Notes: generated by a model not told the origin, from the letters alone. DNA of 64,000 nucleotides from Streptomyces davaonensis JCM 4913 (GCF_000349325.1 NC_020504.1:6048053-6112052), one strand, 5' to 3'; positions 42,460 to 52,186 are shown, numbered from the stretch's first letter. Translations and numbers: made by a program.

Positions 42460-43896
42460 TCAGTCCGACTCCACCGCCGGCAGCGCCCCCGACCGGGCTG
42501 CCCGTCCGTACCACAGGGCGCTGGACTTCGGCGTCCGCTCCAGCGTGGTGTAGTCGACGTACACCGCGCCGAACCGCTTGTCGTAGCCGTAGGACCACTC
42601 GAAGTTGTCCATCAGGGACCACAGGTAGTAGCCGCGGACATCGGCGCCGTCCTCGATGGCGCGGCGCACCGCCGAGAGATGGCCGTGGAGGTAGGCGATC
42701 CGCTCCGGGTCGTGGACCCGGCCGTCGGGGTCGGGCTTGTCGTCGTAGGCCGCGCCGTTCTCCGTGATGTACAGCGGCAGCCCCGGGGCCTCGCGGGTGT
42801 AGCGCATGATCAGGTCGTGCAGTCCGGTCGGGTCGATCGTCCAGCCCATCTCGGTGCGCTCGCCCGGGGTCTGGTGGAAGGCCACGTCGTCCGCGCCCGG
42901 CCAGGGCGAGTGGGCGCTCTCCCCGTGGCCGTCCGCGCGCGGGCCCGCCGGGGCCGACTCGGCGGCCGAAACCAGCGTGGGCGTGTAGTAGTTGAGGCCC
43001 AGCGCGTCGAGCGGCTGGTTGATCAGGGCCAGATCGCCGTCCTGGACGTAGTCCCAGTCCGTCAGCGGCGCCGTCGCCGTGAGCAGCGACTGCGGGTAGG
43101 CGCCGTGCAATATCGGGCCGTGGAAGATGCCGTTGGCCAGGTCGTCGATGCGCTGCCGGGCCGCCAGGTCCTCCGGGTCGTCGGAAACCGGCCTGACCAC
43201 CGAGGAGTTGAGGCTGACCGCCACCCCGTTACGGGCCGGCATCACCGAGCGCAGGGCCGAAGCGCCGAGGCCGTGCGCCAGGTTGAGGTGGTGCGCGGCC
43301 TTCAGCGAGGCCGCCGGGTCCGTCCGGCCCGGGGCGTGCACCCCGGACGCGTACCCCAGGAAGGCGCTGCACCAGGGCTCGTTGAGCGTGATCCACTGCT
43401 CCACCCGGTCGCCGAGCGCCTCACCGACGATCTGCGCGTACTCCGCGAACCGGTACGCCGTGTCCCGCTCCGGCCAGCCGCCCGCGTCCTCCAGCTCCTG
43501 CGGCAGATCCCAGTGGTAGAGCGTGACAGCCGGCTTGATGCCGTGCGCGAGCAGCTCGTCCACGAGATTGCGGTAGAAGTCCAGGCCCCGCTGGACCGCG
43601 GGCCCCCGGCCCGTGGGCTGCACCCGGGACCAGGAGATGGAAAAGCGGTACGCCGTCAGGCCCAGCTCGGCCATCAGCGCCACGTCGTCCCGGAAGCGGT
43701 GGTAGTGGTCGACAGCGATGTCACCGGTCTCGCCGCCGACCGTCTTGCCCGGCGTATGGCTGAAGGTGTCCCAGATCGACGGGGTACGGCCGTCCTCCCG
43801 CACCGCCCCCTCGATCTGGTACGCGGAGGTGGCGGCGCCCCAGAGGAAGGCGGGAGGAAAGGTCACCGGGGTCACCGGCTGTGCGGAGTCAGGCAT
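42460..43896 (-). CDS. bglC: Beta-glucosidase BglC (GH1)
   Basis: A 478-residue family 1 glycosidase. The acid/base Glu is in TLNEPW and the nucleophile Glu in [24 protein letters not shown] at the N-terminus is the family signature. There is no signal peptide, so it cleaves imported cellobiose and cello-oligosaccharides in the cytosol to glucose. It is the last gene of the ceb locus, 134 bp after cebG. A CebR operator overlaps its start codon, so it has its own control. The ATG at 43896 gives the usual short N-terminus. Confidence 0.95.
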   Translation of the reverse strand: MPDSAQPVTPVTFPPAFLWGAATSAYQIEGAVREDGRTPSIWDTFSHTPGKTVGGETGDIAVDHYHRFRDDVALMAELGLTAYRFSISWSRVQPTGRGPAVQRGLDFYRNLVDELLAHGIKPAVTLYHWDLPQELEDAGGWPERDTAYRFAEYAQIVGEALGDRVEQWITLNEPWCSAFLGYASGVHAPGRTDPAASLKAAHHLNLAHGLGASALRSVMPARNGVAVSLNSSVVRPVSDDPEDLAARQRIDDLANGIFHGPILHGAYPQSLLTATAPLTDWDYVQDGDLALINQPLDALGLNYYTPTLVSAAESAPAGPRADGHGESAHSPWPGADDVAFHQTPGERTEMGWTIDPTGLHDLIMRYTREAPGLPLYITENGAAYDDKPDPDGRVHDPERIAYLHGHLSAVRRAIEDGADVRGYYLWSLMDNFEWSYGYDKRFGAVYVDYTTLERTPKSSALWYGRAARSGALPAVESD

Positions 43897-43909
43897 GGAA
43901 GCGCTCCCA
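43896..43909. promoter_or_regulatory. CebR operator at the bglC start
   Basis: tggaagcgctccca matches the 14-bp CebR box tgggagcgctccca at 13 of 14 positions. It covers the first base of the bglC start codon and its leader. Relief by cellobiose is known for the family. Confidence 0.85.
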
Positions 43910-44030
43910 TAGGAGGTCGGACAGGCCGACGGACAGGGGGGATGGGGAGGAGGAAGAAGGGGCCGGAGCGGCGGTGACCCGGCCCCTGAAGAGATGCGGG
44001 GGATACGAGAGAGGCGATGGATGCGGGGGC

Positions 44031-44936
44031 TCAGCCCTTCACCGCGCCCTGCATGATGCCGCCCACGATCTGCTTGCCGAAGATCGCGAACACGATCAGC
44101 AGCGGCAGCGTGCCCAGCAGCGCGCCCGCCATGATCAGGGACTGGTCCGGCGTATAGCCGCGGCCCAGGCCCGCGACCGCCACCTGCACGGTCGGATTGC
44201 CGTTCTGGGTGAGCACCAGGAACGGCCACAGGAAGTCGTTCCAGGTCTGCACGAACATCAGCATCCCCAGCACCGCCATCGCGGGACGGGCCGCGGGGAA
44301 CACCACATGCCAGATCACGCGCCAGCTGCTCGCGCCGTCCACCCGCGCCGCCTCGATGATCTCGTCGGGCAGCGCCTGGAGCAGGTACTGCCGCATGAAG
44401 AACACACCGAACGCGCTCACCAATGACGGGAAGATCACCGCCTGGAGCTGGTCGGCCCAGTCGAGCTCGGCGACCATCATGTACAGCGGGATCACGCTGA
44501 GCTGCGGCGGCACCATCATCGTGCCGATCACGATCAGCATCATCGCGTTACGGCCCTTGAAGCGCAGCTTGGCGAAGGCGAACCCGGCGATCGTCGACAG
44601 GAACACGATGGTCGCCGCCGACACCCCCGCCACGAACGTGGTGTTGAGGAACGCCTCGCCCAGGTTGGCGTCGTTCCAGGCGAGATCGAGATTGTCGAAG
44701 AGGTTCGAGCCGAACCAGAACGGCGGCGGTGTCTCGGCCAGCCGCTGGTTGTCACGGGAGGCGGCGATCGCCGTCCACACCAGGGGGAACAGCGAGCCGA
44801 TGGTGAACAGCGCGAGGATCACGTACGCGATCGGTCCCGCGTGCAGGGTCCCGCCGGCCCGGGCCGCCTTCGGCCGCCGTACCCGCCGGGTCTTCTCCGG
44901 AGGTGTCTCGGAGGCTGGAGTCAGTGTCGTCGTCAC
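44031..44936 (-). CDS. cebG: Cellobiose/cello-oligosaccharide ABC permease CebG
   Basis: A 301-residue MalG-type permease with six predicted helices. The EAA loop [20 protein letters not shown] couples to the ATPase (probably the shared MsiK, encoded elsewhere). The start is a GTG with ggaga upstream, 10 bp after cebF. It forms the channel with CebF. Confidence 0.94.
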   Translation of the reverse strand: MTTTLTPASETPPEKTRRVRRPKAARAGGTLHAGPIAYVILALFTIGSLFPLVWTAIAASRDNQRLAETPPPFWFGSNLFDNLDLAWNDANLGEAFLNTTFVAGVSAATIVFLSTIAGFAFAKLRFKGRNAMMLIVIGTMMVPPQLSVIPLYMMVAELDWADQLQAVIFPSLVSAFGVFFMRQYLLQALPDEIIEAARVDGASSWRVIWHVVFPAARPAMAVLGMLMFVQTWNDFLWPFLVLTQNGNPTVQVAVAGLGRGYTPDQSLIMAGALLGTLPLLIVFAIFGKQIVGGIMQGAVKG

Positions 44937-44946
44937 GGCCGGTCTC

Positions 44947-45963
44947 CTAACTACTGGCGCGCAGCCGGCGCGAGATGACGTAGTTGACGATCCCGACCAC
45001 GATGAGGATCAGGAACAGCGTCCAGGCGATGGCGGAGGCACGGCCCAGATGCTGGTTCACCCAGCCCTGCTCGTACAGGTAGAGGCCGAGCGTCTGGAAC
45101 TGGTGCTGGGATCCGCCGGAGGCGCCCTTGTTCGCGTCGAACAGCAGCGGCTCACCGAACAGTTGGGATGCGCCGATGGTCGACACGACGACCGTGAACA
45201 GGATCGTCGGGCGCAGCGAGGGCAGCGTGACATGGAAGAACTGCTGCCAGCGGCTGGCCCCGTCCAGCGCGGCCGACTCGTACAGGTCCTGTGGGATCGC
45301 CTGCATCGCGGCCAGGTAGATCAGCGCGTTGTAGCCGGTCCAGCGCCATATGACGATGGTCGACACGGCGATCTGGGAGGCCCACTGGTCGTTCTGCCAG
45401 TCGATGTTGTCGATCCCGACCGCGCCCAGCGCCCAGTTGATCATGCCGTAGTCGCGGCCGAAGAGCAGCACGAAGACCAGCGAGGCGGCTGCGATCGAGG
45501 TCGCGTAGGGCGCGAGCATGACGACCCGGTAGAAGGTCGAGGCGCGCAGCTTGTAGTTGAGGATGTGGGCGATGCCCATCGCCATCAGCAGCTGCGGAAC
45601 GGTCGAGATGATGCCGATGGTCAGCGTGTTCTCGGCCGCGTTCCAGAAGAACTCGTCGTCGAAGATCCGGGTGTAGTTGCGCAGGCCGACCCACTCCATG
45701 TCGGTCGGCGCGGTCAGCTCCACCTGGTGCAGCGAGGCCCAGCCCGTGTAGACCAGCGGGAACAGGCCGAAGGCCAGGAACAGCAGGAAGAACGGGGAGA
45801 CGAAGGCGTACGGGCTCCAGCGCATGTCCCGCTGCCAGCGGCGGGACAGCTTGGACCGGCGCCGCAGCTCCTGCTCGGTGACCGGGCCCTCGCCGGACGG
45901 GCGGCCCGGGGCCGCGCCCCCCTTGGTGGGGGACGCGGCGGCGGTGTCGTGCCCAGTGCTCAT
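44947..45963 (-). CDS. cebF: Cellobiose/cello-oligosaccharide ABC permease CebF
   Basis: A 338-residue MalF-type permease. About six helices follow a charged cytoplasmic N-terminus of about 50 residues; the EAA loop is ESAALDGASRWQQFFHVTLP. The start is ATG at 45963, 5 bp after the cebE stop. A GTG at 45972 that would overlap the stop (GTGA) is an equally good alternative. Confidence 0.94.
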   Translation of the reverse strand: MSTGHDTAAASPTKGGAAPGRPSGEGPVTEQELRRRSKLSRRWQRDMRWSPYAFVSPFFLLFLAFGLFPLVYTGWASLHQVELTAPTDMEWVGLRNYTRIFDDEFFWNAAENTLTIGIISTVPQLLMAMGIAHILNYKLRASTFYRVVMLAPYATSIAAASLVFVLLFGRDYGMINWALGAVGIDNIDWQNDQWASQIAVSTIVIWRWTGYNALIYLAAMQAIPQDLYESAALDGASRWQQFFHVTLPSLRPTILFTVVVSTIGASQLFGEPLLFDANKGASGGSQHQFQTLGLYLYEQGWVNQHLGRASAIAWTLFLILIVVGIVNYVISRRLRASS

Positions 45964-45968
45964 CCGGG

Positions 45969-47285
45969 TCACTGGTCCAGGGCGTTGTCGATGGTCTTGA
46001 CGGCGTTGTCCCAGGCTTCCTTGGCGGACTTGCCCTGGGTCACCAGGACCACGCCGTTGTCGGTCAGACCCTGCTGGATGATCTGGTCCTTCGGGCCGAT
46101 CGTCTGGACCGGGATGTTGGCGGCCGCCTCGGCGAAGATCGTGCCGATCGGCGCGTCACCGGTCATGTCGTTCTTCGCGCCGGTCACCTCGGACGACTCG
46201 TACGCGGCCGGGGTGCTCGGGAAGCTGCCCTGCACGCCGAACAGCTTGGCCTGCTGCTCGGGCGCGGTCAGCCAGGCGGCGAGCTTGGCCGCCTCCTCCG
46301 CGTTCTTGCCGGACTTCGGGACGGTCAGGAAGGAACCGCCCCAGTTGCCGGACTTCGGCGCCTGGGCGACGTCCCACTTGCCGGCCGACTCGGGCTTGGA
46401 CTTGCCCTTGATGTAGCCGAGCATCCACGGCGGGCAGGACATCGCGGCGAACTTGCTGTTGGCGATGGTGGTGTCCCAGGCGGGCTGGAACTGCGTCTGG
46501 TTGCCGATCAGACCGGCCTCGGCGGCCTCCGCGGTGAGGTCGAAGGCGGACTTCACGGCCGGGTTCGTCTTGTAGATGACCTCGCCGGAGGAGTCGTAGA
46601 AGCGGTCCTTCTCACTGCTCAGGATCGCCTGGAGCATGCCGCCGGGGGAGTCCAGGAAGGTGGTGCCCTTGGCGCCCTTGGCCTTGTAGTCCTTGCCGAC
46701 CTCGACGAACTTGTCCCAGCTGCCCGCCCACAGCTTGCCGACCTCCTCGCGGTCGGTGGGCAGTCCGGCCTCCTTGAAGAGGTCGGTGCGGTAGCAGATC
46801 GCCATCGGGCCGACGTCGGTGCCGACACCGATGGTCTGGCCCTCGGCGGTGGTGGCCTGCTGCCACTTCCACTCCAGGTAGTCGCTCTTCTTGCCGTACT
46901 TCGACAGGTCGAGCAGCTTGTCGGACTGGGTCTGGACGATCTCGGCGATGTTGCCGACCTCGACCATCTGGATGTCCTGGAGGCCGCTGTTGGTGGTGAG
47001 GTGGTTGAGCAGCGCCGGGTAGTAGACCTCGTTGCGCTCGACGACCGTCTGCTGGATGTCGATGTCGGGGTGGAGCTTCTCGTACTCCTTGTAGAGTCCG
47101 GACTCCTCGAATCCGGCCGTGCCGAACAGACCAAGGGTGATCTTGGTCTTGCCGCCACCGCCCTCGGTCGACGAGCTGTCGTCGTCGTTGCCGTCGTCGG
47201 CACAGCCGGCCAGCAGCCCGGTGCCCAGCGACGCCACCGCCGCGAGGACAACCGCCTTGCGGCGGATTCGGGTACGTGCTCGCAT
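45969..47285 (-). CDS. cebE: Cellobiose-binding lipoprotein CebE
   Basis: A 438-residue SBP family 1 lipoprotein. The lipobox is LLAGC (about Cys27), followed by an Asp/Ser-rich linker. The binding domain contains TKITLGLFGTAGFEESG and a conserved C-terminus. It captures cellobiose and cello-oligosaccharides (in plant-associated species, cellotriose) for import by CebFG. The start has an excellent ggagga site. First gene of the operon, divergent from cebR, with the CebR box in between. Confidence 0.95.
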   Translation of the reverse strand: MRARTRIRRKAVVLAAVASLGTGLLAGCADDGNDDDSSSTEGGGGKTKITLGLFGTAGFEESGLYKEYEKLHPDIDIQQTVVERNEVYYPALLNHLTTNSGLQDIQMVEVGNIAEIVQTQSDKLLDLSKYGKKSDYLEWKWQQATTAEGQTIGVGTDVGPMAICYRTDLFKEAGLPTDREEVGKLWAGSWDKFVEVGKDYKAKGAKGTTFLDSPGGMLQAILSSEKDRFYDSSGEVIYKTNPAVKSAFDLTAEAAEAGLIGNQTQFQPAWDTTIANSKFAAMSCPPWMLGYIKGKSKPESAGKWDVAQAPKSGNWGGSFLTVPKSGKNAEEAAKLAAWLTAPEQQAKLFGVQGSFPSTPAAYESSEVTGAKNDMTGDAPIGTIFAEAAANIPVQTIGPKDQIIQQGLTDNGVVLVTQGKSAKEAWDNAVKTIDNALDQ

Positions 47286-47618
47286 TGCGTCCTCCTGTTG
47301 CCCTGACGTGCCGACCCCCCGGCCAACTGCAATGTTGGGCCCGTTAGTTCTCGCTGCGGCTCGGGCGGGGAACGTGCGGGATGTGTATGTGTCAGGTACT
47401 GTGGGAGCGCTCCCACAGGTGATGTGTTGAAGAGTCGTCGGTCCGGGCGGGGGTGTCAAGGGCATGGGGGCGGAGAGATGCGTTCAGTTATCGGGACGTT
47501 AACTGGATCCGAGCGCGGCCCCCGCGGTGCGGTCGGCCGTGCTCGTGAACAGTCACAGTGCGGGACGGGGCTGTTAAATTCCAGGCCAGCGACAGGACAA
47601 CGGCGAAAGGCGGAGCCC
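47286..47618. other. Divergent cebE-cebR intergenic region
   Basis: A 333-bp spacer carrying the CebR operator at 47402 and both promoters. The cebE leader on the left side is AT-richer than the rest. Confidence 0.6.
47402..47415. promoter_or_regulatory. CebR operator upstream of cebE
   Basis: A perfect 14-bp palindrome tgggagcgctccca, the exact consensus of CebR, extended by one base pair on each side. It is 117 bp upstream of cebE and 204 bp upstream of cebR. Confidence 0.95.
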
Positions 47619-48674
47619 ATGGCAAGCCACGGAGCGCGGGGGCGGAGTGGCGGGCGTCCCACGCTCGAAGAGGTCGCCGCGCGCGCCGGTGTCGGACGGG
47701 GCACCGTCTCCCGGGTGATCAACGGCTCGCCGCGGGTCAGCGACGCCACCCGGGCCGCGGTGGAGGCGGCGGTCGCCGAGCTCGGCTACGTCCCGAACAC
47801 GGCCGCCCGGGCCCTGGCCGCCAACCGCACCGACGCCATCGCCCTCGTCGTGCCCGAGCCGGAGACCCGGTTCTTCTCGGAGCCGTACTTCTCCGACATG
47901 CTGAAGGGCGTCGGGGCCGAACTCTCCGACACCGAGATGCAGTTGCTGCTGATCTTCGCGGGCAGCGACCGGGAGCGGCGCCGGCTGGCGCAGTACCTCG
48001 CCGCGCACCGGGTGGACGGGGTGCTGCTGGTCTCGGTGCACGCCGACGACCCGCTGCCCGATCTGCTGGCCCAGCTGGAGATCCCGGCCGTGATCAGCGG
48101 CCCGAGGTCCGCCGCGGAGACGCTCACCTCGGTGGACTCCGACAACTACGGCGGCGCCCGCCAGGCCGTGGAGCATCTGCTCTCCCGGGGCCGCCGCGAG
48201 ATAGCCCACATCACCGGCCGCCTCGACGTCTACGGCGCCCAGCGCCGCGTCGACGGCTACCGCGAGGCCCTCAGGGACGCGGGGCAGGCGGCGGATGAGT
48301 TGCTCATCGAGCCGGGCGACTTCACCGAGGAGGGTGGCCGGCGAGCGATGGCCGCGCTGCTGGAGCGCCGCCCCGGTCTGGATGCCGTCTTCGCGGGGTC
48401 CGATGTGATGGCCGCGGGTGCTCGGCAGGTGCTGCGGGAGGCCGGCCGCCGTATCCCGGACGATGTGGCGCTGGTCGGCTACGACGACTCCGCCATAGCC
48501 CGCCACATGGAGCCGCCCCTCACCAGCGTCCGGCAGCCGATCGAGGAGATGGGCCGCCGGATGATCGACCTCCTGCTGGAGGAGATCGCCGACCGGCGCC
48601 CCGCGGTGTCCCGGGGCCTGGAGCGGCGACAGGTGGTGCTGGCCACGGAGCTGGCGGAGCGGGCGTCGTCCTGA
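47619..48674 (+). CDS. cebR: LacI-family repressor CebR
   Basis: A 351-residue LacI-type regulator. The HTH (TLEEVAARAGVGRGTVSRVIN, about 15-35) and hinge (GYVPNTAARALA) precede a periplasmic-binding-fold sensor domain. CebR represses cellobiose and cellulase genes, released by cellobiose or cello-oligosaccharide. It is divergent from cebEFG-bglC, with its operator in the spacer. The ATG at 47619 is chosen for its ribosome site and because the HTH starts right after it. Confidence 0.94.
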   Translation: MASHGARGRSGGRPTLEEVAARAGVGRGTVSRVINGSPRVSDATRAAVEAAVAELGYVPNTAARALAANRTDAIALVVPEPETRFFSEPYFSDMLKGVGAELSDTEMQLLLIFAGSDRERRRLAQYLAAHRVDGVLLVSVHADDPLPDLLAQLEIPAVISGPRSAAETLTSVDSDNYGGARQAVEHLLSRGRREIAHITGRLDVYGAQRRVDGYREALRDAGQAADELLIEPGDFTEEGGRRAMAALLERRPGLDAVFAGSDVMAAGARQVLREAGRRIPDDVALVGYDDSAIARHMEPPLTSVRQPIEEMGRRMIDLLLEEIADRRPAVSRGLERRQVVLATELAERASS

Positions 48675-48711
48675 GTTCTCGAGTCCCTGAGTTCTTGAGT
48701 GTCGGTGGGTG

Positions 48712-48996
48712 TCAGCGGTGCCAGCCCCGGCGGGGACGGCGGCCCGGGTGTTCGGTGTGGTGGGTGATCAGCCAGGCGGCGCCGAGCAGGGCGATGCCGG
48801 TCAGCCAGACCAGGACCACCAGCCAGGTGCCGATCGAGCTGCCCGGGTCATTGGCGCCCTGGCAGAGGTCGCCGACGCAGGTGTTCTCGTCCTCGGCAGC
48901 GTCCAGCGCGACCACGAGCCAGAGCAGCATCACCAGGTTGAACCCCAGGATCAGCCACGTCAGCAGCCGCCACTTGTGAACACGCCGCGACCGCAT
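48712..48996 (-). CDS. Small membrane protein (two helices)
   Basis: A 94-residue protein. Two hydrophobic helices (about 9-30 and 58-80) are joined by an acidic loop with a Cys pair (NTCVGDLCQG), and the ends are Arg-rich. The first half resembles short PLDc_N-type two-helix proteins of actinobacteria, though the conserved Trp-x-x motif is not clear. Function unknown. It lies downstream of cebR, on the opposite strand. Confidence 0.7.
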   Translation of the reverse strand: MRSRRVHKWRLLTWLILGFNLVMLLWLVVALDAAEDENTCVGDLCQGANDPGSSIGTWLVVLVWLTGIALLGAAWLITHHTEHPGRRPRRGWHR

Positions 48997-49054
48997 GACG
49001 AGCCTCCCGGGTCCAAGACCGGCCCATAAGCCGACGATACGCCCCCACCTGCGG

Positions 49055-49570
49055 TTACGGCCCGAGCAGCCAGCGGATTTCGCCGTCCTGGTACTCGTCG
49101 GTCGGCGTCAGTCCGGCGGCCCGTGCGACCGCGGCGGAGGCGGTGTGGTCGGGGTGGATGTGGGCGATGACCGACTTCAGGGCCGTCTGATCGCTGAGCC
49201 CGGCCGCCGTCTGTTCGCGGAACCGGTCCACGAGGGCCCGTGCCGCCTCCGTGGCCAGTCCGCGGCCCTGCCACGCGGTGCCCACGACCCAGGCGATCTC
49301 GGCGGAGCGGGCGGTGACCGTGGCCTGGACGGTGCCCACCAGACAGTTCTCGGCGCGCAGCCGCAGCACCCAGTTGTGCCAGGCGACGTCCGGGTCCGGG
49401 GAACCGGCGACCAGCCGTTCGTAGCGGGCGCGCAGGGCGTCGGGGGTGGCGGGGGAGCCGCCGATGAAGGTGTGCAGCGCCGGGTCGGCCAGGACGGCGG
49501 CCATCTCCTCGGCGTGCTCGACGCGCAGGGGGACGAGGTCCAGGCGGGGAGTACGCAGTGGCTCGGTCAT
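49055..49570 (-). CDS. GNAT family N-acetyltransferase
   Basis: A 171-residue acetyltransferase of the RimJ/RimL type. Features are LRTPRLDLVPL at the N-terminus, the acetyl-CoA-binding region AWVVGTAWQGRGLATEAARAL and a C-terminal HTASAAVARAAGL. The substrate is unknown. The ATG at 49570 is the likely start; 40 upstream codons run across the tRNA-His terminator and are spurious. Confidence 0.88.
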   Translation of the reverse strand: MTEPLRTPRLDLVPLRVEHAEEMAAVLADPALHTFIGGSPATPDALRARYERLVAGSPDPDVAWHNWVLRLRAENCLVGTVQATVTARSAEIAWVVGTAWQGRGLATEAARALVDRFREQTAAGLSDQTALKSVIAHIHPDHTASAAVARAAGLTPTDEYQDGEIRWLLGP

Positions 49571-49604
49571 TTGAGGGAGAGTACGTGGGGCCCCGAAAAC
49601 GCGT

Positions 49605-49640
49605 TCAGCCGGTGACCTTGACGAGAAGGTCACCGGCTGA
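49605..49640 (-). terminator. Terminator of tRNA-His
   Basis: A perfect 15-bp stem (tcagccggtgacctt / aaggtcaccggctga) with a 6-nt loop, 8 bp beyond the tRNA 3' end. Confidence 0.9.
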
Positions 49641-49648
49641 ACAGCCAG

Positions 49649-49722
49649 GGTGAGTGACGGGACTCGAACCCGCGGCATCCTGGACCACAACCAGGTGCTC
49701 TACCAGCTGAGCTACACCCACC
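49649..49722 (-). tRNA. tRNA-His (anticodon GUG)
   Basis: A complete cloverleaf on the minus strand: acceptor GTGGGTG, anticodon loop TTGTGGT (GUG) and T-arm GGTTCGAGTCC. The extra G at -1 typical of tRNA-His is present and pairs with discriminator C. CCA is not encoded. Confidence 0.96.
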
Positions 49723-49852
49723 ATGACCGGCTCTGGGTTTTTCCCCGACCGGCCGAGAAAAAGTGTACAGGGTCCGAAGGGGTGCTCGCGCCCGGCTTTT
49801 ACGGGGCCCGGATCCGGGCCCCGTTCCGTGCCGCCGAGCAGCCCCCGATCCG

Positions 49853-50455
49853 CTACTGAGCAGGGACGACGTGCTTCGCGGCGATGGTCTTGGCGGTCTC
49901 GGAGTCCGGTCCCGGCTGCGGGACGAAGACGGCCTCGCGGTAGTAGCGCAGTTCCGCGATGGACTCGCGGATGTCGGCGAGGGCGCGGTGGTTGCCGTTC
50001 TTCTCCGGGCTGTTGAAGTACGCGCGCGGGTACCAGCGGCGGGCGAGCTCCTTGATGCTCGACACGTCGACGATGCGGTAGTGCAGGTGGTTCTCCAGGG
50101 CCGGCATGTCCCGCAGCAGGAATCCGCGGTCGGTGCCGACGGAGTTGCCGCACAGGGGCGCCTTGCCGGGTTCCTTCACGTGCTCGCGCACATACGCCAG
50201 GACCTGGGCCTCGGCGTCCGCCAGCGTGGTGCCGCCGGCGAGTTCGTCGAGCAGTCCGGACGCGGTGTGCATCTGACGCACCACTTCCGGCATCGTCTCC
50301 AGCGCCGAGTCCGGCGGCCGGATGACGATGTCCACACCGTCGCCGAGGATGTTCAGCTCGGAGTCGGTGACGAGGGCGGCAACCTCGATGAGCGCGTCGT
50401 CGGACAGCGAGAGGCCGGTCATCTCGCAGTCGATCCACACCATGCGATCGTTCAT
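49853..50455 (-). CDS. orn: Oligoribonuclease
   Basis: A 200-residue DEDDh 3'-5' exoribonuclease. ExoI is WIDCEMTGL (Asp and Glu), ExoII is [11 protein letters not shown] and ExoIII is [17 protein letters not shown] (His and Asp). It degrades 2-5 nt RNA fragments, including pGpG from c-di-GMP breakdown, so it completes signalling by EAL proteins such as CdgA. In S. coelicolor it is needed for normal growth and development, and it lies next to adpA as here. Confidence 0.96.
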   Translation of the reverse strand: MNDRMVWIDCEMTGLSLSDDALIEVAALVTDSELNILGDGVDIVIRPPDSALETMPEVVRQMHTASGLLDELAGGTTLADAEAQVLAYVREHVKEPGKAPLCGNSVGTDRGFLLRDMPALENHLHYRIVDVSSIKELARRWYPRAYFNSPEKNGNHRALADIRESIAELRYYREAVFVPQPGPDSETAKTIAAKHVVPAQ

Positions 50456-50536
50456 GCGACCACCCTAAAGCTGACGTCCGCTTTTGTGTCGCCCCCTGTC
50501 ACGAACCCGGTCGCCCTGAACCGTTCCGCACGCCGA

Positions 50537-50567
50537 ACGCCGGACAGGCTCGGGGCCTGTCCGGCGT
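50537..50567 (-). terminator. Terminator after adpA
   Basis: A perfect 13-bp stem (acgccggacaggc / gcctgtccggcgt) with a short loop, beginning 18 bp after the adpA stop codon and upstream of orn. Confidence 0.85.
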
Positions 50568-50585
50568 CTGTCGTCCTGCGTCAGC

Positions 50586-51809
50586 TCAGGTGCCGCTGCG
50601 CTGTCCCGGGAGGGTGGCGCGGGTGACGTAGGTCTCCCGGCCGTTGTCCGCGGCGGCCGCGGCCAGGGCCTGGCCCACCGTGGTCGCCGCCGGGGTGCGG
50701 CGGGTCTGGAGCGGGACCGGGCCGGGCTCCGAGTGGAGCGTGGGCGTCGGACCGGGGGCGGCGTCGGCGTCCGCCGTCGGCCGCTCGCCCTGCGGGCGCC
50801 GGGCCCGGTACGCCGCCCGGTACGCGGCCGGGGACGAGCCCAGCTGGCGCCGGAAGTGCCCGCGCAGCGCCACCGGCGAGCGGAAGCCGCAGCGGCCCGC
50901 GACCTCGTCCACCGAGTAGTCCGACGTCTCCAGCAGGCGCTGCGCCTGAAGGACCCGCTGGGTGATCAGCCACTGGAGCGGGGCCGAACCGGTCAGCGAG
51001 CGGAAGCGGCGGTCGAACGTACGGCGTGACATGTACGCCCGTGCCGCCAGCGTCTCCACGTCGAACTGTTCGTGGAGATGCTCCAGCGCCCAGGCGACGA
51101 CCTCGGCGAGCGGGTCGGCGCCGATCTCCTCTGGTAAAGAGCGGTCCAGGTAGCGCTCCTGGCCTCCTGTCCGGCGCGGCGGGACGACCAGTCGGCGGGC
51201 CAGCGCGCCGGCCGCCTCGTTGCCGTGGTCGGTCCGCACGATGTGGAGACAGAGGTCGATGCCCGCGGCCGTACCGGCCGAGGTCAGTACGTCTCCGTCG
51301 TCCACGAAGAGTTCTCTTGGATCCACGTGCACCGACGGATAGCGCTTGGCCAGCGTCGGTGCGTACATCCAGTGTGTCGTCGCGGGGCGGCCGTCCAGCA
51401 GGCCCGCCGCCGCCAGCACGAAGGCGCCGGTGCACAGCCCTACGATGCGGGCACCCTCTTCGTGCGCCCGGCGCAATGCGTCGAGCGCTTCCTCCGGCGG
51501 CGGTGAGGTGATCGAACGCCAGGCCGGCACGACGACCGTGCCCGCCCGTGCGATCGCCTCCAGGCCATGTGGCGCGGTGAGTTCCAGGCCCCCTGTGGTC
51601 CGCAGCGGGCCCTCCTCGCCGCCGCACACCAGCAAGCGGTAGCGCGGCACGCCGGCGTCCTGGCGGTCGATTCCGAACACCGACAGCGGTATGGAACTCT
51701 CGAAGATGGGGCCGCCGCTGAACAGCAGCACCGCGACGATCTCCTTGCGGCGTCGCCCGGAGAGTTTCCGGGCCGCGGCTTCCGGCGCGGCAGTGGAGTC
51801 GTGGCTCAT
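50586..51809 (-). CDS. adpA: Developmental master regulator AdpA (TTA codon)
   Basis: A 407-residue AraC/XylS regulator with an N-terminal DJ-1/PfpI dimerisation domain (about 25-215) and a C-terminal two-HTH DNA-binding domain (about 235-330). The latter contains LAARAYMSRRTFDRRF and CGFRSPVALRGHFRRQLG. AdpA activates hundreds of genes for aerial growth and secondary metabolism. Codon 225 is TTA (complement of 51135-51137), in the inter-domain linker, as in other Streptomyces, making it bldA-dependent. The C-terminal 75 residues are low-complexity. An AdpA-type site lies in its leader. Confidence 0.97.
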   Translation of the reverse strand: MSHDSTAAPEAAARKLSGRRRKEIVAVLLFSGGPIFESSIPLSVFGIDRQDAGVPRYRLLVCGGEEGPLRTTGGLELTAPHGLEAIARAGTVVVPAWRSITSPPPEEALDALRRAHEEGARIVGLCTGAFVLAAAGLLDGRPATTHWMYAPTLAKRYPSVHVDPRELFVDDGDVLTSAGTAAGIDLCLHIVRTDHGNEAAGALARRLVVPPRRTGGQERYLDRSLPEEIGADPLAEVVAWALEHLHEQFDVETLAARAYMSRRTFDRRFRSLTGSAPLQWLITQRVLQAQRLLETSDYSVDEVAGRCGFRSPVALRGHFRRQLGSSPAAYRAAYRARRPQGERPTADADAAPGPTPTLHSEPGPVPLQTRRTPAATTVGQALAAAAADNGRETYVTRATLPGQRSGT

Positions 51810-52186
51810 ACTGCTAAGCCCCCCTCGGTGGTCGCGGCTCCTCGGTTGTGTCGCTCCTGCACGTTTCCCCTCGGTCCTGCACGAGTCCCCCGCCGTAGAC
51901 AGTCAAGATCGAATCTACTGTGTCGCGTCGTGCCTCAGTGGCCGGTTCGTCACTCGGCACATTGTCGACTTGGCAACTTGGCGTGAAGCATTCGATCACG
52001 AAGCGTTGCACTCACGGGCCGTGCAGGGAAGTGCGCCTTGTCGCTGTGGCCAATCCACGTAGGGTGCGCGGCACCCCCGAGGCCCTTTCCGTGCAGGTCA
52101 AACGGGGGTTGGGGGGTGGTTGGGGGCGGGGTTACACGTTCGCCGGAAGTTGGCTGAAAAGAGCCGTCCGAGGGCATGGAAACCGG
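51810..52186. other. adpA upstream region
   Basis: A 377-bp region without a gene, containing the adpA promoter and long leader. It carries an AdpA-consensus site at 51939 and several AT-rich patches. No start for another gene is convincing. Confidence 0.6.
51939..51948 (+). promoter_or_regulatory. AdpA-binding consensus in its own leader
   Basis: tggccggttc fits the AdpA consensus TGGCSNGWWY at all ten positions, 130 bp upstream of the adpA start. AdpA autoregulation is known; occupancy here is an inference. Confidence 0.55.
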
